Origin: Maylandia zebra
Lineage: Eukaryota > Chordata > Actinopteri > Cichliformes > Cichlidae
Length of the DNA stretch: 64,000 nucleotides
Direction of reading: 5' to 3'
NCBI RefSeq assembly: GCF_041146795.1
Contig: NC_135184.1
Coordinates: 8,980,967-9,044,966, forward strand
The notes beneath the pieces are model-generated. The model did not search any database, was not told the DNA's origin, and saw only the letters and a list, made by a program, of their open reading frames with translations. Positions 1-12,249 of the stretch are shown one piece after another. The position numbers were made by a program, and so were the translations under genes. The stretch's first letter is position 1. Every line of letters begins with the position of its first letter.

Positions 1-1284
1 TTAAGCCTGGATAGTGTCCAAATAAAAGCTGCATGCAGCTGAACCAAATAATATCACTGAACCAAACACAAAAACTGAAGCAACACAAAAAAAATCCCAC
101 TAAAAATTGGGGGTTGGATACAGGTGCCAATCATGTCTATACTGGGTCCATCAGTCCATGACCATTTCTGGACATCTATATGACGTCCAAACTAGGTCCA
201 CAATTTGAATATCCAGCCATGACAACATTTGGACTGGGTAATTTTTTATGGACGGCAATGGGGGCGTCTATGACAGCTGCAGGAAATTTACATGATTAGT
301 AAGTATAATATTTTTTTTACAAATACCAACATTGTTTATGAATATCAATGTTGTTATCAGCATAATACATATGAATACAGATTATTTTAAAAACAATTCC
401 TTTTTAGCCTGTTGAGTTATTCTCAAAATGATTCTCAGTATTTTTTTTTTCTAATTTTACATTTTCCTGTTTTTCTTTCACTGGTTTATTCATTTCAATG
501 AATCAATTTATTTGTTTGTAAACAGCTTAAACCTGTCATTTGTTAAATTTTGTTAAAATAATAAAGACACTGAAACCCAGCATTTCTGCCCCAGCCTGCA
601 GCTGCTCACTTTTGTTTTAGCTCAAGAGTCCGCACCATCTTGGAAATGCCTGCTGATCACTCTGCATTCCTTCACACATAGTTTTTACTACCTAGTCTCA
701 TTTAAGAAGGTGCCATGCTGTTCATGATCATTTTCCAGTAACTTCATTTGACTGTCTCAGCCGTGCATGATAAATGGAGATGCACACAAAACTGTAAATA
801 AAGCTCCAGAAAAAATTAACTCAAGGCCTGTAGAAAACATGTTTTCAAACCTCTGGAAACTGGGATTACACAACCTATAGAAGCAGTATAAACACTAGTA
901 GTAGATTGCGTTGTTAAGTAGTACTAATTTCACAACGCAACACAAACAGGAGACGCCACAAGAAAGAGGCTTCTATGTACACAAACAAGTTGGATTAGGC
1001 AGACAGATATCCACAGTTCCTATGCAATGGGCAGAACATATATACCACATTAGGGGGCCTGTACATGTCCAGCCTAACAGGCAGCGAGCAGCAAAAGATG
1101 TCAGGAAATGCGACCATCAGTGAACATAGAAAGGCAGGTGACCGAGCCTCCTTATATACAGCAACAGTACATTGAAGTAAACCTGTTATCATATTGTAGA
1201 GTCTTTTTAAAGATATATTTATGTTATCTGCATATTGAACAGTCATTAAGATATTTAGAAGGTTACTCCATCAAACAAGGAAAC
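1..1284. other. Non-coding flank, no gene recognised
   Basis: AT-rich sequence with only short open frames that lack recognisable motifs. The first 300 bases contain several short variants of a GTCCA/TGGAC word, which suggests an old repeat, but I cannot assign a family. Nothing here resembles the signal, Ig or tail exons found downstream. Confidence 0.5.
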
Positions 1285-1413
1285 ATGTCAAAGTTGATCT
1301 TCATGGTATTTCCTGTTATCAGTGTCGACCTCATAGTGAGGTCGACCTCATACCAAGCAAAGAAAAACAGTTTGTTGTCAAACAATTTTTCAAGTAACTC
1401 ACAATTTATGTAG
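1285..1413 (+). pseudogene. Relict transmembrane exon of a seventh receptor
   Basis: The frame reading SKLIFMVFPVISVDLIV lines up with the membrane exon of gene A (LIIMVLAVISVYLIA) and gene B (LIIMVIAVISVHLME), both in protein and base by base. It ends at a stop at 1411-1413. Unlike A and B it lacks the upstream acceptor and the GS(E/D)-type stalk, and a GTCGACCTCA block is repeated, so that the tail reads away from the usual lysine-rich ending. No matching signal or Ig exons are visible in the 1.3 kb upstream, although they could lie outside the window. I read it as the leftover 3' exon of another plus-strand paralogue. It could instead be a diverged functional exon. Confidence 0.42.
1324..1346. 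repeat. Perfect 10-bp inverted repeat
   Basis: GTCGACCTCA is followed after three bases by its exact reverse complement, and the first arm word then occurs a third time. The structure sits inside the relict membrane exon and probably arose by local duplication. Confidence 0.7.
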
Positions 1414-1966
1414 AAAAAGATCAAGTTAAAATGGGCTGTTTTTTTTTCTTGTGTGTTGATTTGTTTTGACCACTTGCAGCACATTTGCTTTCTGTAACCT
1501 GAAAGCAGTTTGAATGTGTAACCACATCTGTTTTGACAACTGCCGACAAATGCTTTCAGCAAATGTTTCTGTAGCAAGACTGTGCAGCTGTGAAACTGTG
1601 GTCAGCTCAGAGCTAAACTATAACGCCTTCATTTTCCAACTTTATGTAGCATTTATGTAACACAACCACCAGAAAATGGGACATAGACATATGAGAATTA
1701 TTGTGGCTAACACTGGAAATTTAGCGAGCTACATATGTAAGTTCAAGTGCTTAAATCCAAAAGTAACCAAATTTAATAAAATACATTAACATTTTTAACA
1801 TGACAGATTTTAAGTTGTGAAACATTGCTTTGAAAGGAAATTGGACTTGAAAAGTTTATGTGTTTACTTTTACACTGCTGTGAAAAGGGGCTGCCCGTGT
1901 AGGTCTGTCATAGGTATAAACCACTTCCCTGGTGTTGCATGTGTTTAGAAGGCTCAAGAGTCTGCA

Positions 1967-4900
1967 ATGATTTTCTTTGTGATACTTGCACTGCTGTCCT
2001 GCACCGAGACAAGAGGTAAGAGAATAATAGCCAGTTAAGTGTAATTGAAAATACCAAGGTCAACTGCTTTATTTTCATCAAACAGATCAGAACAGGCCAA
2101 AGGTACAAAACGCTAGTTTTTGATATTACTTTTTATTCTTTATTCTTTAAATAGACACAATCTTAATATATGTGTTATTTTGTTAGAACAAAATGCAGCG
2201 CGTCTACTTGCATGAATTTCCACTGATGTTTGTGTTAGTTGTAGTAAAGCAGGAAAACTAATGAAAATACTGCCCATCCTGTTTGATTACATATTAAAGT
2301 AGCACTTTAAAATAATGTCACATTAGTAACCATTAGTAAGGTGTTAGCAATTAGGTAATCATATATCATTACTAAGCCATTTATAAATACAGATATTATT
2401 ATGACTGTGATTATAACTATGGTTATGATTGTTACTGGCAGTGATGTAGTAGCAGTCATAGCTGAGTATACATTGTCTGTATTTCTGTATCTATATTTGT
2501 ATGGAATAATGATATACAATATAAAGGATGAATTAAGCACTTACTAATAACTTACTAGTACCTCACTAATGCTTAATGCAGTGGCATTATTATAAAGTGT
2601 TACAAAACACGTATAATAAACTAAAGTTTGCAGACGTTGGCAGCTATCAGCTATTTTGAAACAAAAAAAAAGACACTTTTTATCCATAACAGCAAATGAA
2701 CTATACAACAGAAATGCACATGCTATTTATGGTCTCCTCACAACAATGATAAGAAAAATAAACTGAGCCAATATGCCATGTTTGTTAATACAGGGGTAGG
2801 GGAGACCGGGGATAGTTGTAACATTTTTGACATTTTTGTCTGTAATTTGGAGCTCGTTTAAGGTAGTGGATTCAAAATGTAATCCAAAGTATTTACATGT
2901 CTCGGCTATTAAATAGTGCAGCTATTTTCTTTGCAGCACAATTACCCATTGCATGGTATGGCCTCAAACACAAAGAGTGAAATGTTACAATTAACCCCAT
3001 AGTCTGGGTTAGTTGTAACATATCCTGGGGTGAAATGTAACACAATGAAATAAGGGTACTGACAAAATATTAACATGTAATCTTTGTTTATTCAACACAT
3101 GAATGCACTTACATCCATTTATGTAGCTGTGTGTGTGTGTGACAGAATGCAGAAATCTAGCTTTTGAACATATTCCAACCCCCCAAAAAAGACAAATTAT
3201 GGAATTTTCTGCAACTGAATATTTCATTAATTTTCATTGGTCTTCCTTGAGTTTGGCCTCATTGGCTCAGTGGGCATTATAACCTACAGCTCTTGCACCA
3301 ATTTTGAACATAACAATGAAGCTGAAAAAATGTAGTTGTTCACCAGCATCGCGATTCCATTACTTTTTATCATGGCTTACCTTGGTGTGGTTTGCAAAGT
3401 GCTTCAGAAAGATCAGGAAATCTGTTTCTTGCACCCATCCTGATTTATTTCCACCAGTACTTCCTACTGGTCCATCTCTGACACAGTGGTCTGCATAATG
3501 TATGTGTGGGAACACAAACAGTGAAGTAATTGTGTTGCCAATGGCATTAACCGCATATACAAAAGCGACTAGTGAACCTCTCTCTGCTGATGTCGCTGCC
3601 CCAACTTGTTTAATATAAGTTAAAGTAAAAGTGTGGCAAGTTGTAACATCTGCATTATTGTTACAACTAACTCAGACTGTTGCTGTTACAACTGACCCAG
3701 ACTCCTATAGCCATGAACTAGCTAACATTACAGCCAACGGCTAAAACACTAGCACTAAAGACCTACACAGAATATATCCCCATAGACATACAAATAACAT
3801 AATTTAAGTTTGATGACTTTAACTGCAAAGCAGATAATGCTATTAAACATTGAAATAAAGTAGAAAAACTTACTTTTTGGCATACAAATTACTTTTTTTC
3901 ATGTTAAATTGTCTGTGTTTGACAAAATGTGCTGATTTTTCACATGTGATAGCAGAACTGAGTTGGGCATGCACAGGATGAGTCACATCATTTGAAACTT
4001 AGCCCTGATTGGAGAAATTGGAAGCGTTACAACTGACCCACGTTACAACTATCCCCGGTCTCCCCTACACATGTTAATGTGATCTCTGGTCTCTCAGAGA
4101 CACAGGTCTCCGAGTGTCCAGCATTCAGACAGCTACCCGAGGACACTCTTCGTGTGAGAGAAAATCTGCTCACACAGATATGTAGAGCCAAGTACTGTCA
4201 ATAAGGCCTCTGCAATGTTCTGAAGACAGTTAAACTTGTCAGGTATGTCCAGCAGGTGAACATGCAAGCTCCATGAACACGCACAGCTGTGGATTCCAGC
4301 TGCTTCGATGTTGCATTAACTGGCATTAACTCAGCCAGTTAATGCGAGACAAATCTAGCTGCTCATTAAAGCTTTCTGGTTTGTTCAGAAAATAAAACAT
4401 TGGTCCATACGCCTGAAAGTCCCAAAAACGCATTGTGTCTCGAGTCTACGGCTGTATCCATGTATTTCCGTGGTGCTGATGCTGTGCTGAGTGGAAAGCT
4501 CCTGAAGCTTTTGAAGTGTCGAAATGTGGAAAGCTAACAACATCACTCTCACCGGTAGGATAAGTTATTTTTAGCCAATTACAAGTTGAATCTGATAGTT
4601 GGGGTTGTTAGTTAAAATACCGTCATTAAGAAGCGGCACAACCAATGTGTCTATGCGAGCTACTTTGCAATGTGCACCGCTGGCGCAGCCATTTATTTTT
4701 TAATGCACCTTCTCAGATTAATTCACTGCGTGTGGTGCCCAGGGCTGGACTGGGACAAAAAAATCGGCCCGGGCATTTTGACTAGAGACCGGCCCACCAG
4801 GTATTATATATGGCTTTTCCTATAGGAAAAAGCCATATAACTGACTGTAAAAAGTCAGCACAACAAAAATAAACTCCACCTAAACTTGGTTTATATCTGA

Positions 4901-6752
4901 CCCAGATAGACTGCAGGTAATAACTTCTTACCTGAAGTTCAGTTCACCTGACACTCGGACCGGCGGCTGCCTCGGGTCTCTCCTCCTGCCTCCCCTTTCC
5001 CTCATCCACCTGCCAGCCTCCACCACTTGCTAATGTTACTGAATCTGTGGAAGCTCCGCCATAGCCAATCCACCACCTTTCATTGTTTATACCGTTACAA
5101 AAAAAAAAAAGAATTAAAAAAAAGCATGTGCCCGGTATGCCTGATGGCCAGTTCATCTATGGTCGTGCCATCAGTTAACCCTGAGCCCAGGGTTGCCGAC
5201 CCCTGTTCTAGATATTTTAATAACAGAAGTACTTGGAGAAAAATTGTTCCAACATGTCTCCAAGCACAGTGTGGAAAATATGTTAAAGAAATCTTAAATA
5301 ACAGTACAGGTCAGCTGAGAGTGAACTCTTTTTCTGACAGCTGAGGCTGTGACCCGCAGTATGGTGAACTGGAAGCAGTACTATTGGATCTTAGTTTAGC
5401 ATTTGGCAATATTTTTATGTAAGCATGGGCACGTTTTTTTTTTATTTGTTTGTTTATCAAAGACAAAGCAAATGGAAGATCGTGAAGGACCTCAGCCATC
5501 CCAACAACAGACTGTTCTCTCTGTTGAGGTCAGGAAAGCGATTCCGCTCCCTGAAGACCAACACAGAGAGACTGAGGAGGAGCTTCTTCCCGCAGGCGAT
5601 ACGGTCTCTCAATCACACCACCACACAGTACTGACCCACACATATGGTTCTTACACACACACTGGACTTTCTGGACTTTGGTTTTGCACAACACTGGTCA
5701 CTATATTCTTCATTTCCGGTTAATACTTGTACAGCTGCTGTTATTGTGTATATATTTATTTATATTTAGATTTCTTCATACATTCTTATATAGTTCTATA
5801 TTGTGTATTGTGTATTTTGTTGTACAGTTATTTTATTTTCAACTTTAATTTATATATTTTATCTTATTCTTCCCAGTTAAATTTACCCTTCATTCTAATT
5901 TGTGTTGTACAGTTATTTCATTTTTAACCTTAATTTATATTTTATTCCTTCCTAGTTAAATTTACCCTTTTTAATTTTTCATATTTATTTCCTATCTTAT
6001 TCATAGCCTTTTCCTTTTTTTGTTTTCTTTAGGTCACGAGCAGTTGTCCAAGCATTTCACTACATATCGTACTGTGTATGACTGTGTACGTGACAAATAA
6101 AATTTGAATTTGATTTGAATTTGAATTTGGTATTAACTAAGTGATATTCCACCAAAGATGTCCAAAATGCTTTTAATTGGTTAGATGTTTCTGTCAAATT
6201 ATAATTGATTCAATTCTGTAAATTTCTAGTTTGTTATAAAAACTGTTTGAATTAATAATTAACTTACTGTCTGTGAAGGTTCTTAGTCATCCAGGTCATG
6301 ATAGTATAAGGAGCTCGGAAAGAAAAGTGTCCTGACTTCTTTAAGTTGCTTGAAGATGTTTCACGTCTCATCCGAGAAGTTTCTTAAGTTCACACGAGCC
6401 AAGGTGTGAAAACGGATGTAGGTCACAATCAGGCAAGGTTTCGGGTAAGCTCATTGTAAAACCTAGCCTCACCTATCATGCGATTTCCTGAGCTGAAATG
6501 ACCCATGTACACTGTACAGCATACACTACATTGTTAAGTTTGTCTGAGGAATGCCCAGACCTCTCCACCATTTGACCCTAGAACTCAAGAAGATGAACTG
6601 ATGTCCAGACACTTTTCTTTCCAAGCTCCTTAGACAATTAGCTTACTGCTAAAAAAAATAATTGCTGATCAATTCCCAACAAGCTGATTCTGTTCTTCTG
6701 CGTTTTGAGTGAAAGATGTTCAGAATTGACTTTCTGGGATGTTTTTAAAGGG

Positions 6753-6821
<69 letters not shown>

Positions 6822-8650
6822 TATCAAGACATTTTTTTTTCAATCAACTTGTGATCATAACAAAAACACATGCAACCAACAGAAACAATAAACATGGATG
6901 TACTTGATTATGATATTATTATAATTATTATTTGTCTTTATTTAGGGCCTGAACATGTGTTCGTGGAGCATGGAAAAGACTTACTTCTGGATATAAAAGG
7001 CTCTGTTGCACTCACCGAAGGGGCAGATTTTTTCTGGAGATTTAATATCATTCACATAGTAGCTAAAAGTAATTATCTTAATTCAGTAGTGTTTGGCACA
7101 TATAAAGGCAGGGCTAAGATTTTTGTACAAAATAATTCTTTGCTGTTGAAGAATGTGCAACACAGTGACAGCGGAGATTATATTGCAATAGTAAGTGGGG
7201 AACAAAACCAGAGGGTAGCTGAATACAAGGTCATAGTCCAAGGTAGGTTTCTATTTTTATTATAACTGTTAAATACTCATGCAGCATAGACCAGCTGTAA
7301 CTCTCTTTGTGCCTGTTGTTGCTCCTCAGATCCAGTTTCTCCAGTTAACCTGACAGTGGACTCTGTGGACAGCAGTTCAAACTCCTGTAACCTCACTGTG
7401 ACCTGCAGCACAGTGGATTCTCACATCAGCAGCAGGTTTAGATGTGACACCCAAAACTGCTCTCATGTAGAAAATAGAAAAAAAGCCAAGCCCTGTTCTT
7501 CCACTCTCATTATTTATTTGCAGCAAGACTTCATCATCTGTAATCACAGCAACCAAGTGAGCTGGAAACACAAGACAGAAAAGATAACATCTTACTGCAA
7601 GACACTTTCAGGTAAGAATAAAAGACAATCTCACAAAGGGTAGCTGAATACAAGGTCATAGTCCAAGGTGCATGTTGAGTATTATATAAGCACAGAACCA
7701 CAACAAGCAGTGCAAAATTAATCATATGAAATCATTTGTCTGCTTCTATTTATCTGAAATAGAATTTAATAGCAAACTGATGTTAAAGACCTGGGTAGAT
7801 AATGTTGATAATTAATTACTGTTCATTCATAAATTTCTTCCCATTAGTAGTGCTGCTTTTTCAAATGGAATATACCCATTCATTTTTGGGAGAAGTATTT
7901 GCATAATATTTTTATCATGCATTGTATTTGATGTAGTGTTTTGTTTTATGTTCTCCACCACAGATATACCACCAAATTTGTCAGTAGCTTCCTAGTGATA
8001 AAAAAAAAGAAAGAAACTGAGAGACTAAACCCACATTAGCAGCACTTTTGAATGTGACACTGAAACTCAGACCTGCTGAGAATCAGCCAAGAAAGTCACA
8101 GCCTTTGGTGCTTGATTTCAATTTATAGGTTGGAATTAAACTTAAAGAGTGGGAGCAATTCTTTTTTTAAAATAAAAATTTAGTGTTTCCAATTAAATAT
8201 GTTCACAAACTTAGAAAAATACAAATAAGTACATGTGGAACATTGGCTCATAAAAATAATAACATAAATCTTGAACCTTTTTGTTAGGCTTACAAGTAGT
8301 TTGTTGTTATGTTTGACATGACAAAAAGCAGAAAGTGTTAGGTTTTGTATTGTTGATTGTCATTTATGCTTAGAAATATTTAACCATATATGCTTAGAAG
8401 TATATAATCATTTGTAGATTGAAAGAATGTCTCATCCTAGGAGGTCTGTAACAACTCTGTGTAGCATGAAGAGGGGAGTGCGTTCACTCCTCCACAGAGT
8501 GTCCTGGAATAGATCACATACCCCCTAGGAGAGGTTTTATCTTTTCTTATTGATATATGGTATAGCAAACACACGTATATCTGTTTGAGTGTAAGAGCCT
8601 TTTGTTTAGATGGACCCGTTAGACTCCTGGCACCAGCGGGTCACATCTTG

Positions 8651-8720
<70 letters not shown>

Positions 8721-9375
8721 GTATTCTTTGTTCACATGTATACCTATGTAAGATGTTATATGTTAATGACCCTATGCATGTTCATGTAACCACAATAAAA
8801 GGAGTGCTGTGGGGAACCTGGCTGAGAGTCTGACGGAGGTCAAGTGGTGGAACGACACTTGACTCCAGGCAGGTCTCCCTCATGCATGAGTAACATGAAG
8901 AACTTTGCCTACCCGTGTCTTGCTTTGCTGTGTAATTATATTGTCTTCAACGTTCCAGCGGATAGGTTCAAGCTACAAACCTATCAGAAAGAGTGAAAAA
9001 TAATTGATTAAATATTGAAAACTTAAAACGTGGTATTGCATAAGGTCTTTCTTTGGAGCCTTTTATGCATGTACTTGCATGTATTTTGAATTAGAGTTCA
9101 CTAAGTTACAAAGTAAAAAAAAATTGCTATTAAATCTATTTAAATTCAAATTTAGACCTTAGTAGTTTTCTTTTGACCATCTTGTGCTTAATGTCACATT
9201 CTGGATCTGAGTTTGTGGTGAAGTCATGGTTTTCTGTGTTGCAGGTTCAGAGACTCCCTCTGATGGCATCTCCATCTGTCTGCTGAAGGCAGTCCTGCTC
9301 TCCGTCAGTCTGATCATCATGGTGTTGGCTGTAATCAGTGTCTACCTCATAGCAAAGCATAAGAAGAAAAGATAA
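1967..9375 (+). CDS. Gene A: CD2/SLAM-family-like Ig receptor, short tail with membrane lysine
   Basis: Four exons are predicted: signal 1967-2015 (MIFFVILALLSCTETRG), V-like Ig 6946-7242, C2-like Ig 7330-7611, and membrane plus tail 9245-9375. All junctions are GT-AG in phase 1 and the joined product is 252 aa. The V domain keeps the D-x-G-x-Y core (HSDSGDY) and lacks the canonical cysteine pair, as in CD2-family first domains. The C2 domain has the six cysteines shared by all genes here plus a seventh (KPC). The membrane segment begins at about residue 220 with Lys224 (ICLLKAVLL) and ends in a short basic tail (KHKKKR) with no tyrosine motif. By family knowledge it should be a leukocyte surface adhesion or recognition receptor. 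The intramembrane lysine suggests pairing with an acidic adaptor, which is an inference. Intron 1 is about 4.9 kb and filled with repeats; intron 3 contains a solo LTR. Confidence 0.85.
2796..4068. mobile_element. Non-autonomous DNA transposon with GTAGGGGAGACC ends, rich in GTTACAA
   Basis: The element begins and ends with inverted copies of a 27-bp terminus that starts GTAGGGGAGACCGGGGATAG. It is about 1.27 kb with no long reading frame. Inside it, GTTACAA/TTGTAAC words recur many times, several within a longer GGGTTAGTTGTAAC-like unit, on both strands. I could not fix a target duplication, so the superfamily is unassigned. It lies in intron 1 of gene A. Confidence 0.72.
4739..5212. repeat. 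Repeat remnants with hAT-like ends
   Basis: The left side opens with CAGGGCTGGACTGGGAC and the right side closes with GTTGCCGACCCCTG. Both are the kind of CAGGG-type ends seen in fish hAT-derived repeats, but they do not match each other, so this is probably two fragments side by side. Includes a long palindrome at 4807-4839. Located in intron 1 of gene A. Confidence 0.4.
4807..4839. repeat. Near-perfect palindrome
   Basis: TATATGGCTTTTCC, a TATA spacer, then its reverse complement with a single additional A. Arms are 14 and 15 bases. Part of the 4739-5212 repeat region. Confidence 0.7.
5464..6135 (+). mobile_element. LINE 3' end (L2/CR1/Rex1-like)
   Basis: The reading frame encodes the carboxy end typical of fish CR1/L2/Rex1-type LINE ORF2 proteins: PSHPNNRLFSLLRSGKRFRS, then a SFFPQAIRSLN-like motif. 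It is followed by an AT-rich 3' untranslated region and ends in a TTTGAAT-repeat tail after an AATAAA signal near 6098. The 5' part is absent, as expected for LINE truncation. Intron 1 of gene A. Confidence 0.65.
6270..6631. mobile_element. Penelope-like element terminal fragment
   Basis: It contains the TGTGAAGGTTCTTAGTCATC and ACGTCTCATCCGAGAAG words characteristic of fish Penelope-like (Neptune-type) ends. The edges are inverted copies (GGAGCTCGGAAAGAAAAGTGTC against its reverse form near 6602-6631). A close relative occurs at 54981-55098. No reverse-transcriptase frame is present in this copy. Confidence 0.55.
6753..6822. repeat. (TGAT)n microsatellite
   Basis: About 17 uninterrupted copies of a GATT/TGAT tetranucleotide, roughly 120 bases before the V-like exon of gene A. 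Confidence 0.95.
8336..8986. mobile_element. Solo LTR of an endogenous retrovirus-like element
   Basis: A 651-bp segment that starts TGTTAGGTTT and ends AACCTATCA, flanked on both sides by the 5-bp duplication GAAAG (8331-8335 and 8987-8991). It has an AATAAA signal near 8795 and a long CA run inside. No internal retroviral sequence adjoins it, so it is a solo LTR fossil left by recombination. It sits in intron 3 of gene A. Confidence 0.75.
8655..8717. repeat. (CA)n microsatellite inside the solo LTR
   Basis: About 31 consecutive CA units. It also explains the histidine-threonine-rich open frame across this position, which is not a gene. Confidence 0.95.
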
Positions 9376-9670
9376 AAATGGACCAGACTACAAACGTACA
9401 TAAATACTTCACAAGAAAATTTCACAGGGCATGTATTAATAATTTTTAAAAAATCTTTTCACTTTGGAAAAATAATGCTTTACTCAATGTTGATTTTTTT
9501 TTTTTGAGGATTTGTTCTTTAAAAAAAACATCAGCAAAAACTGTATTTATGGGTCCGATTTTGCCTAACTGTGTGTGTTTCCAGAACACGACCAGAAGAG
9601 GGCAGTGGGTTACTGTTGTGTAACGTGGAGTAAGGAGAGATGCACCGTGCCATCACAGCTGATACCCAGC

Positions 9671-10545
9671 CTTCAGTTCAGTTCAATTTTATTTATATAG
9701 CGCCAAGCCCACCAAAACAACTCCCTGATAACGACTGTGTGATGACTATTCTTCCCGCCCCATGAAGGACACCTGGATTGGCTGGAGGACTGTTTACTTA
9801 GCCTGATAGGCCGAAGGACACTGTCTCAGCTAAACTATGGACACGCACACACACACACTTACACTGATAAGCACTCACTCATCCCCCTCCCTTTCCAACG
9901 CCTTCGATGCTTGTGCCCTACCGGGGATGATAGCAGTCAACTGGACCAGCACAGATGCTGCAGGACCGGATGCGCTGTCTACGCCGGCTCTCTCTTACCC
10001 TTTACCCGCCCCTGTTGCTTGTCTCGTGTTTCTATGGTGTATTGATAGTCATGTGCTTTTGTGCTGAGGTGTTTTTTCTTTTATCAAACTGTTCTCCCAC
10101 TAGGAGCTCAGTCTGAGTGGAGTTTTTTTTTTCTCCTCCTCTTACCTCATGTAGTGTATTTTCGTTGTTTTTTTCCTATCAGCCTACCTTCTGACATGCC
10201 TGCCCAATGTGATGTTTGTGTAAAGTTGGTCAGAAGGTTCCTTTGTGAGTGCGCATGCGCCATTAGCGTGCTGCCTGCTGTAACCCCTAATTTCCCTCGG
10301 GATGAATAAAGTATTCTGATTCTGATTCTGATTCTGAAATCACAACAGCAGTCGCCTCAAGGCGCTTCATATTGTAAGGTACACCCAACAATAATACATA
10401 CAGAAAACCCCCCAACAATTATGACCCCCTACGAGCAAGCACTTTGGCAACAGAGGGAAGGAAAAACTCCCTTTTAACAGGATGAAACCTCCAGCAGAAC
10501 CAGGCTCAGGGAGGGGCAGCCATCTGCCACGACCGTTTGGGGTGA
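9671..10545. repeat. Dispersed repeat split by a later insertion
   Basis: The left part (9671-9706, with TTTATATAGCGCCAA) and the right part (from about 10337, with AATCACAACAGCAGTCGCCTC and the AACTCCCTTTTAACAGGA region) are the two halves of one widespread fish repeat. The piece between them (9707-10336) is a separate retroposed sequence. Confidence 0.6.
9707..10336 (+). mobile_element. Retroposed insert with (GATTCT)n tail
   Basis: It ends with TTTCCCTCGGGATGAATAAA followed by GATTCT repeats, a typical 3' end of a fish non-LTR retroposon. Its interior (about 9780-9990: GGCCGAAGGACACTGTCTC, then CA-rich text) resembles 48590-48760 in gene E, so both belong to one family. The open frames here are short and look incidental. 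Confidence 0.55.
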
Positions 10546-10639
10546 GAGAAGGAAGACAGGATGCTGTGGAAGAGAGCCATATGAGGCTTATGTGTTGAAA
10601 TGGTCACAATGCTAGAAAGACCTTTTCCCATTCTGATAG

Positions 10640-11960
10640 TAAGTAGATCATCTATAAGGTTTAAGATCAAAGATTGAAGTTTGATCTAAATGTTAACAGA
10701 GAGATGCAGTCTGAGTAGTGAAAATGCAAATTCTAATGTTTGTGTGTGTAAACGCGAATCCATCATCGACCTGTTTATTCATGTCGGAGTTTAAGAGGAT
10801 AAGAACTATGTCACCAACCCATCATTATACTTTTGAACAAGAAAAATAGAGTTAAATGTTGTAAAGGTTAAACACAGAATTATTATTCATATGTGATTTT
10901 GCTGATAGTTAATTATGTGCAATACTGGTCAGAACATAATCTGTAAATTTAAAGATGTTTGAGGCTAAAATGATGAATAAGGAAAAGTAAGAAAAGAGAA
11001 TAATGATTTTAGAGACAGGCCTCAGGCCTAGCTGTAGAAACAGCCTTGAGAGATATGAGTGTGAGTGTGTGAATGAGAGCATGCTAAGAACACTGAATGT
11101 CTGACTTTTAAAGTGTATGATTTAGTGAAAAGGGGGATTGCATTGAATATATTGTATTTAATGAATATGAATGACAAACGCAAAAGTTTTAAAGAAACAA
11201 GTATCTGTATTAAAAGGAATTATGTGAAGTGAATGTGCTAATGAAATCTCAACTGAATGAAGTCATGAAATGAAATGGCCTTCGCCTTAGTTAAAGTGGG
11301 TGAAAGGTCATAAATGGAAAGAATATTGAGGTCTGGCTGAAGATCAGTGAAACTTGTGTAAACATCTGATTGGTTGGCTAGATATTAGAGAGAGATAGGT
11401 GGGGCGACTGGGCACTTGATAAAGCATAAATTGCCTGGAGGTCTACTGGGTCAGTCTGCAGCAGTTCAACCCTTTGAACTGCTCATCTCGCAGTTCAAAG
11501 GGATTCCAGAAGTTCACCGCTGAAAATTCTAGCAGAGGTCCCAGGGGGAGATTGGCCAGTGGACTGAAATTGCAGACTTGGATTTGGCTCTATTTCTGCT
11601 CATCATCATCATCATCATCATTCACATGTTGAATTATAATTCTGAGAAGGTTTGGACTTCCATTATTTACCAGGTGGATCGCAGAGTCTCAAGACCAGGG
11701 TTTGCCCTGTGAATTATAACTTTGAGAAATCCTGCTTTCCTAAACATTTCCATTAACACAGAGCACTGAGGTGGAACACATCTATGGTGCTGGAACTGTC
11801 TCACCACCAACCTCTCTCACCCCAAAGATAAGAAAAAATCAACATTAGCTTAGAGTGGGTTAATTAAATGAGTAGAATTGATGTGATTTGATTATACTTC
11901 TCTTATTTATTTTGGCTTTTGCTTAGCTCCTGCCAAGCTGCTGTAATAAAATCTGCAATT
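10640..11960 (+). mobile_element. Possible decayed LTR-type sequence
   Basis: A low-complexity, purine-rich stretch, then a TATA-like GATAAAGCATAAATTGCC, a local hairpin (CCCTTTGAACTG with CAGTTCAAAGGG, 11470-11503) and an AATAAAA near 11945. This order resembles a U3-R-U5 arrangement, but I cannot find clean ends or a target duplication. The segment 11515-11720 is similar to 44420-44600, which shows it is a dispersed repeat. It is a fossil of uncertain class. Confidence 0.3.
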
Positions 11961-12249
11961 CAAGTCTAAAATGTGGATATTCTGTTTTTAACCCCTTGTG
12001 AAACAATAAAGGCGTATATATGAGTATTAATCAATATTAGTCCAAATAGCATTCAGGACCTTTAGAGGCAAGTGCTGCAGAACAAATAAACGTTAATGGG
12101 TAAAGCAACCTTTATGTTTATGTTTTTCTTATCAAGTTGAAATCAGGGTAATTTATGCCTGAGGGACAGCTTCCTAAGTAAATAAGTGAGACCCCCCACA
12201 TCTAGCTCATCTAAGGGAACACCTTGGTATTCCCAGGGCTACTAGACAG

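Noticed and set aside
8585-8833. 82-codon frame rich in His-Thr
   Set aside because: It is produced by the (CA)n run inside a solo LTR; no start context or domain.
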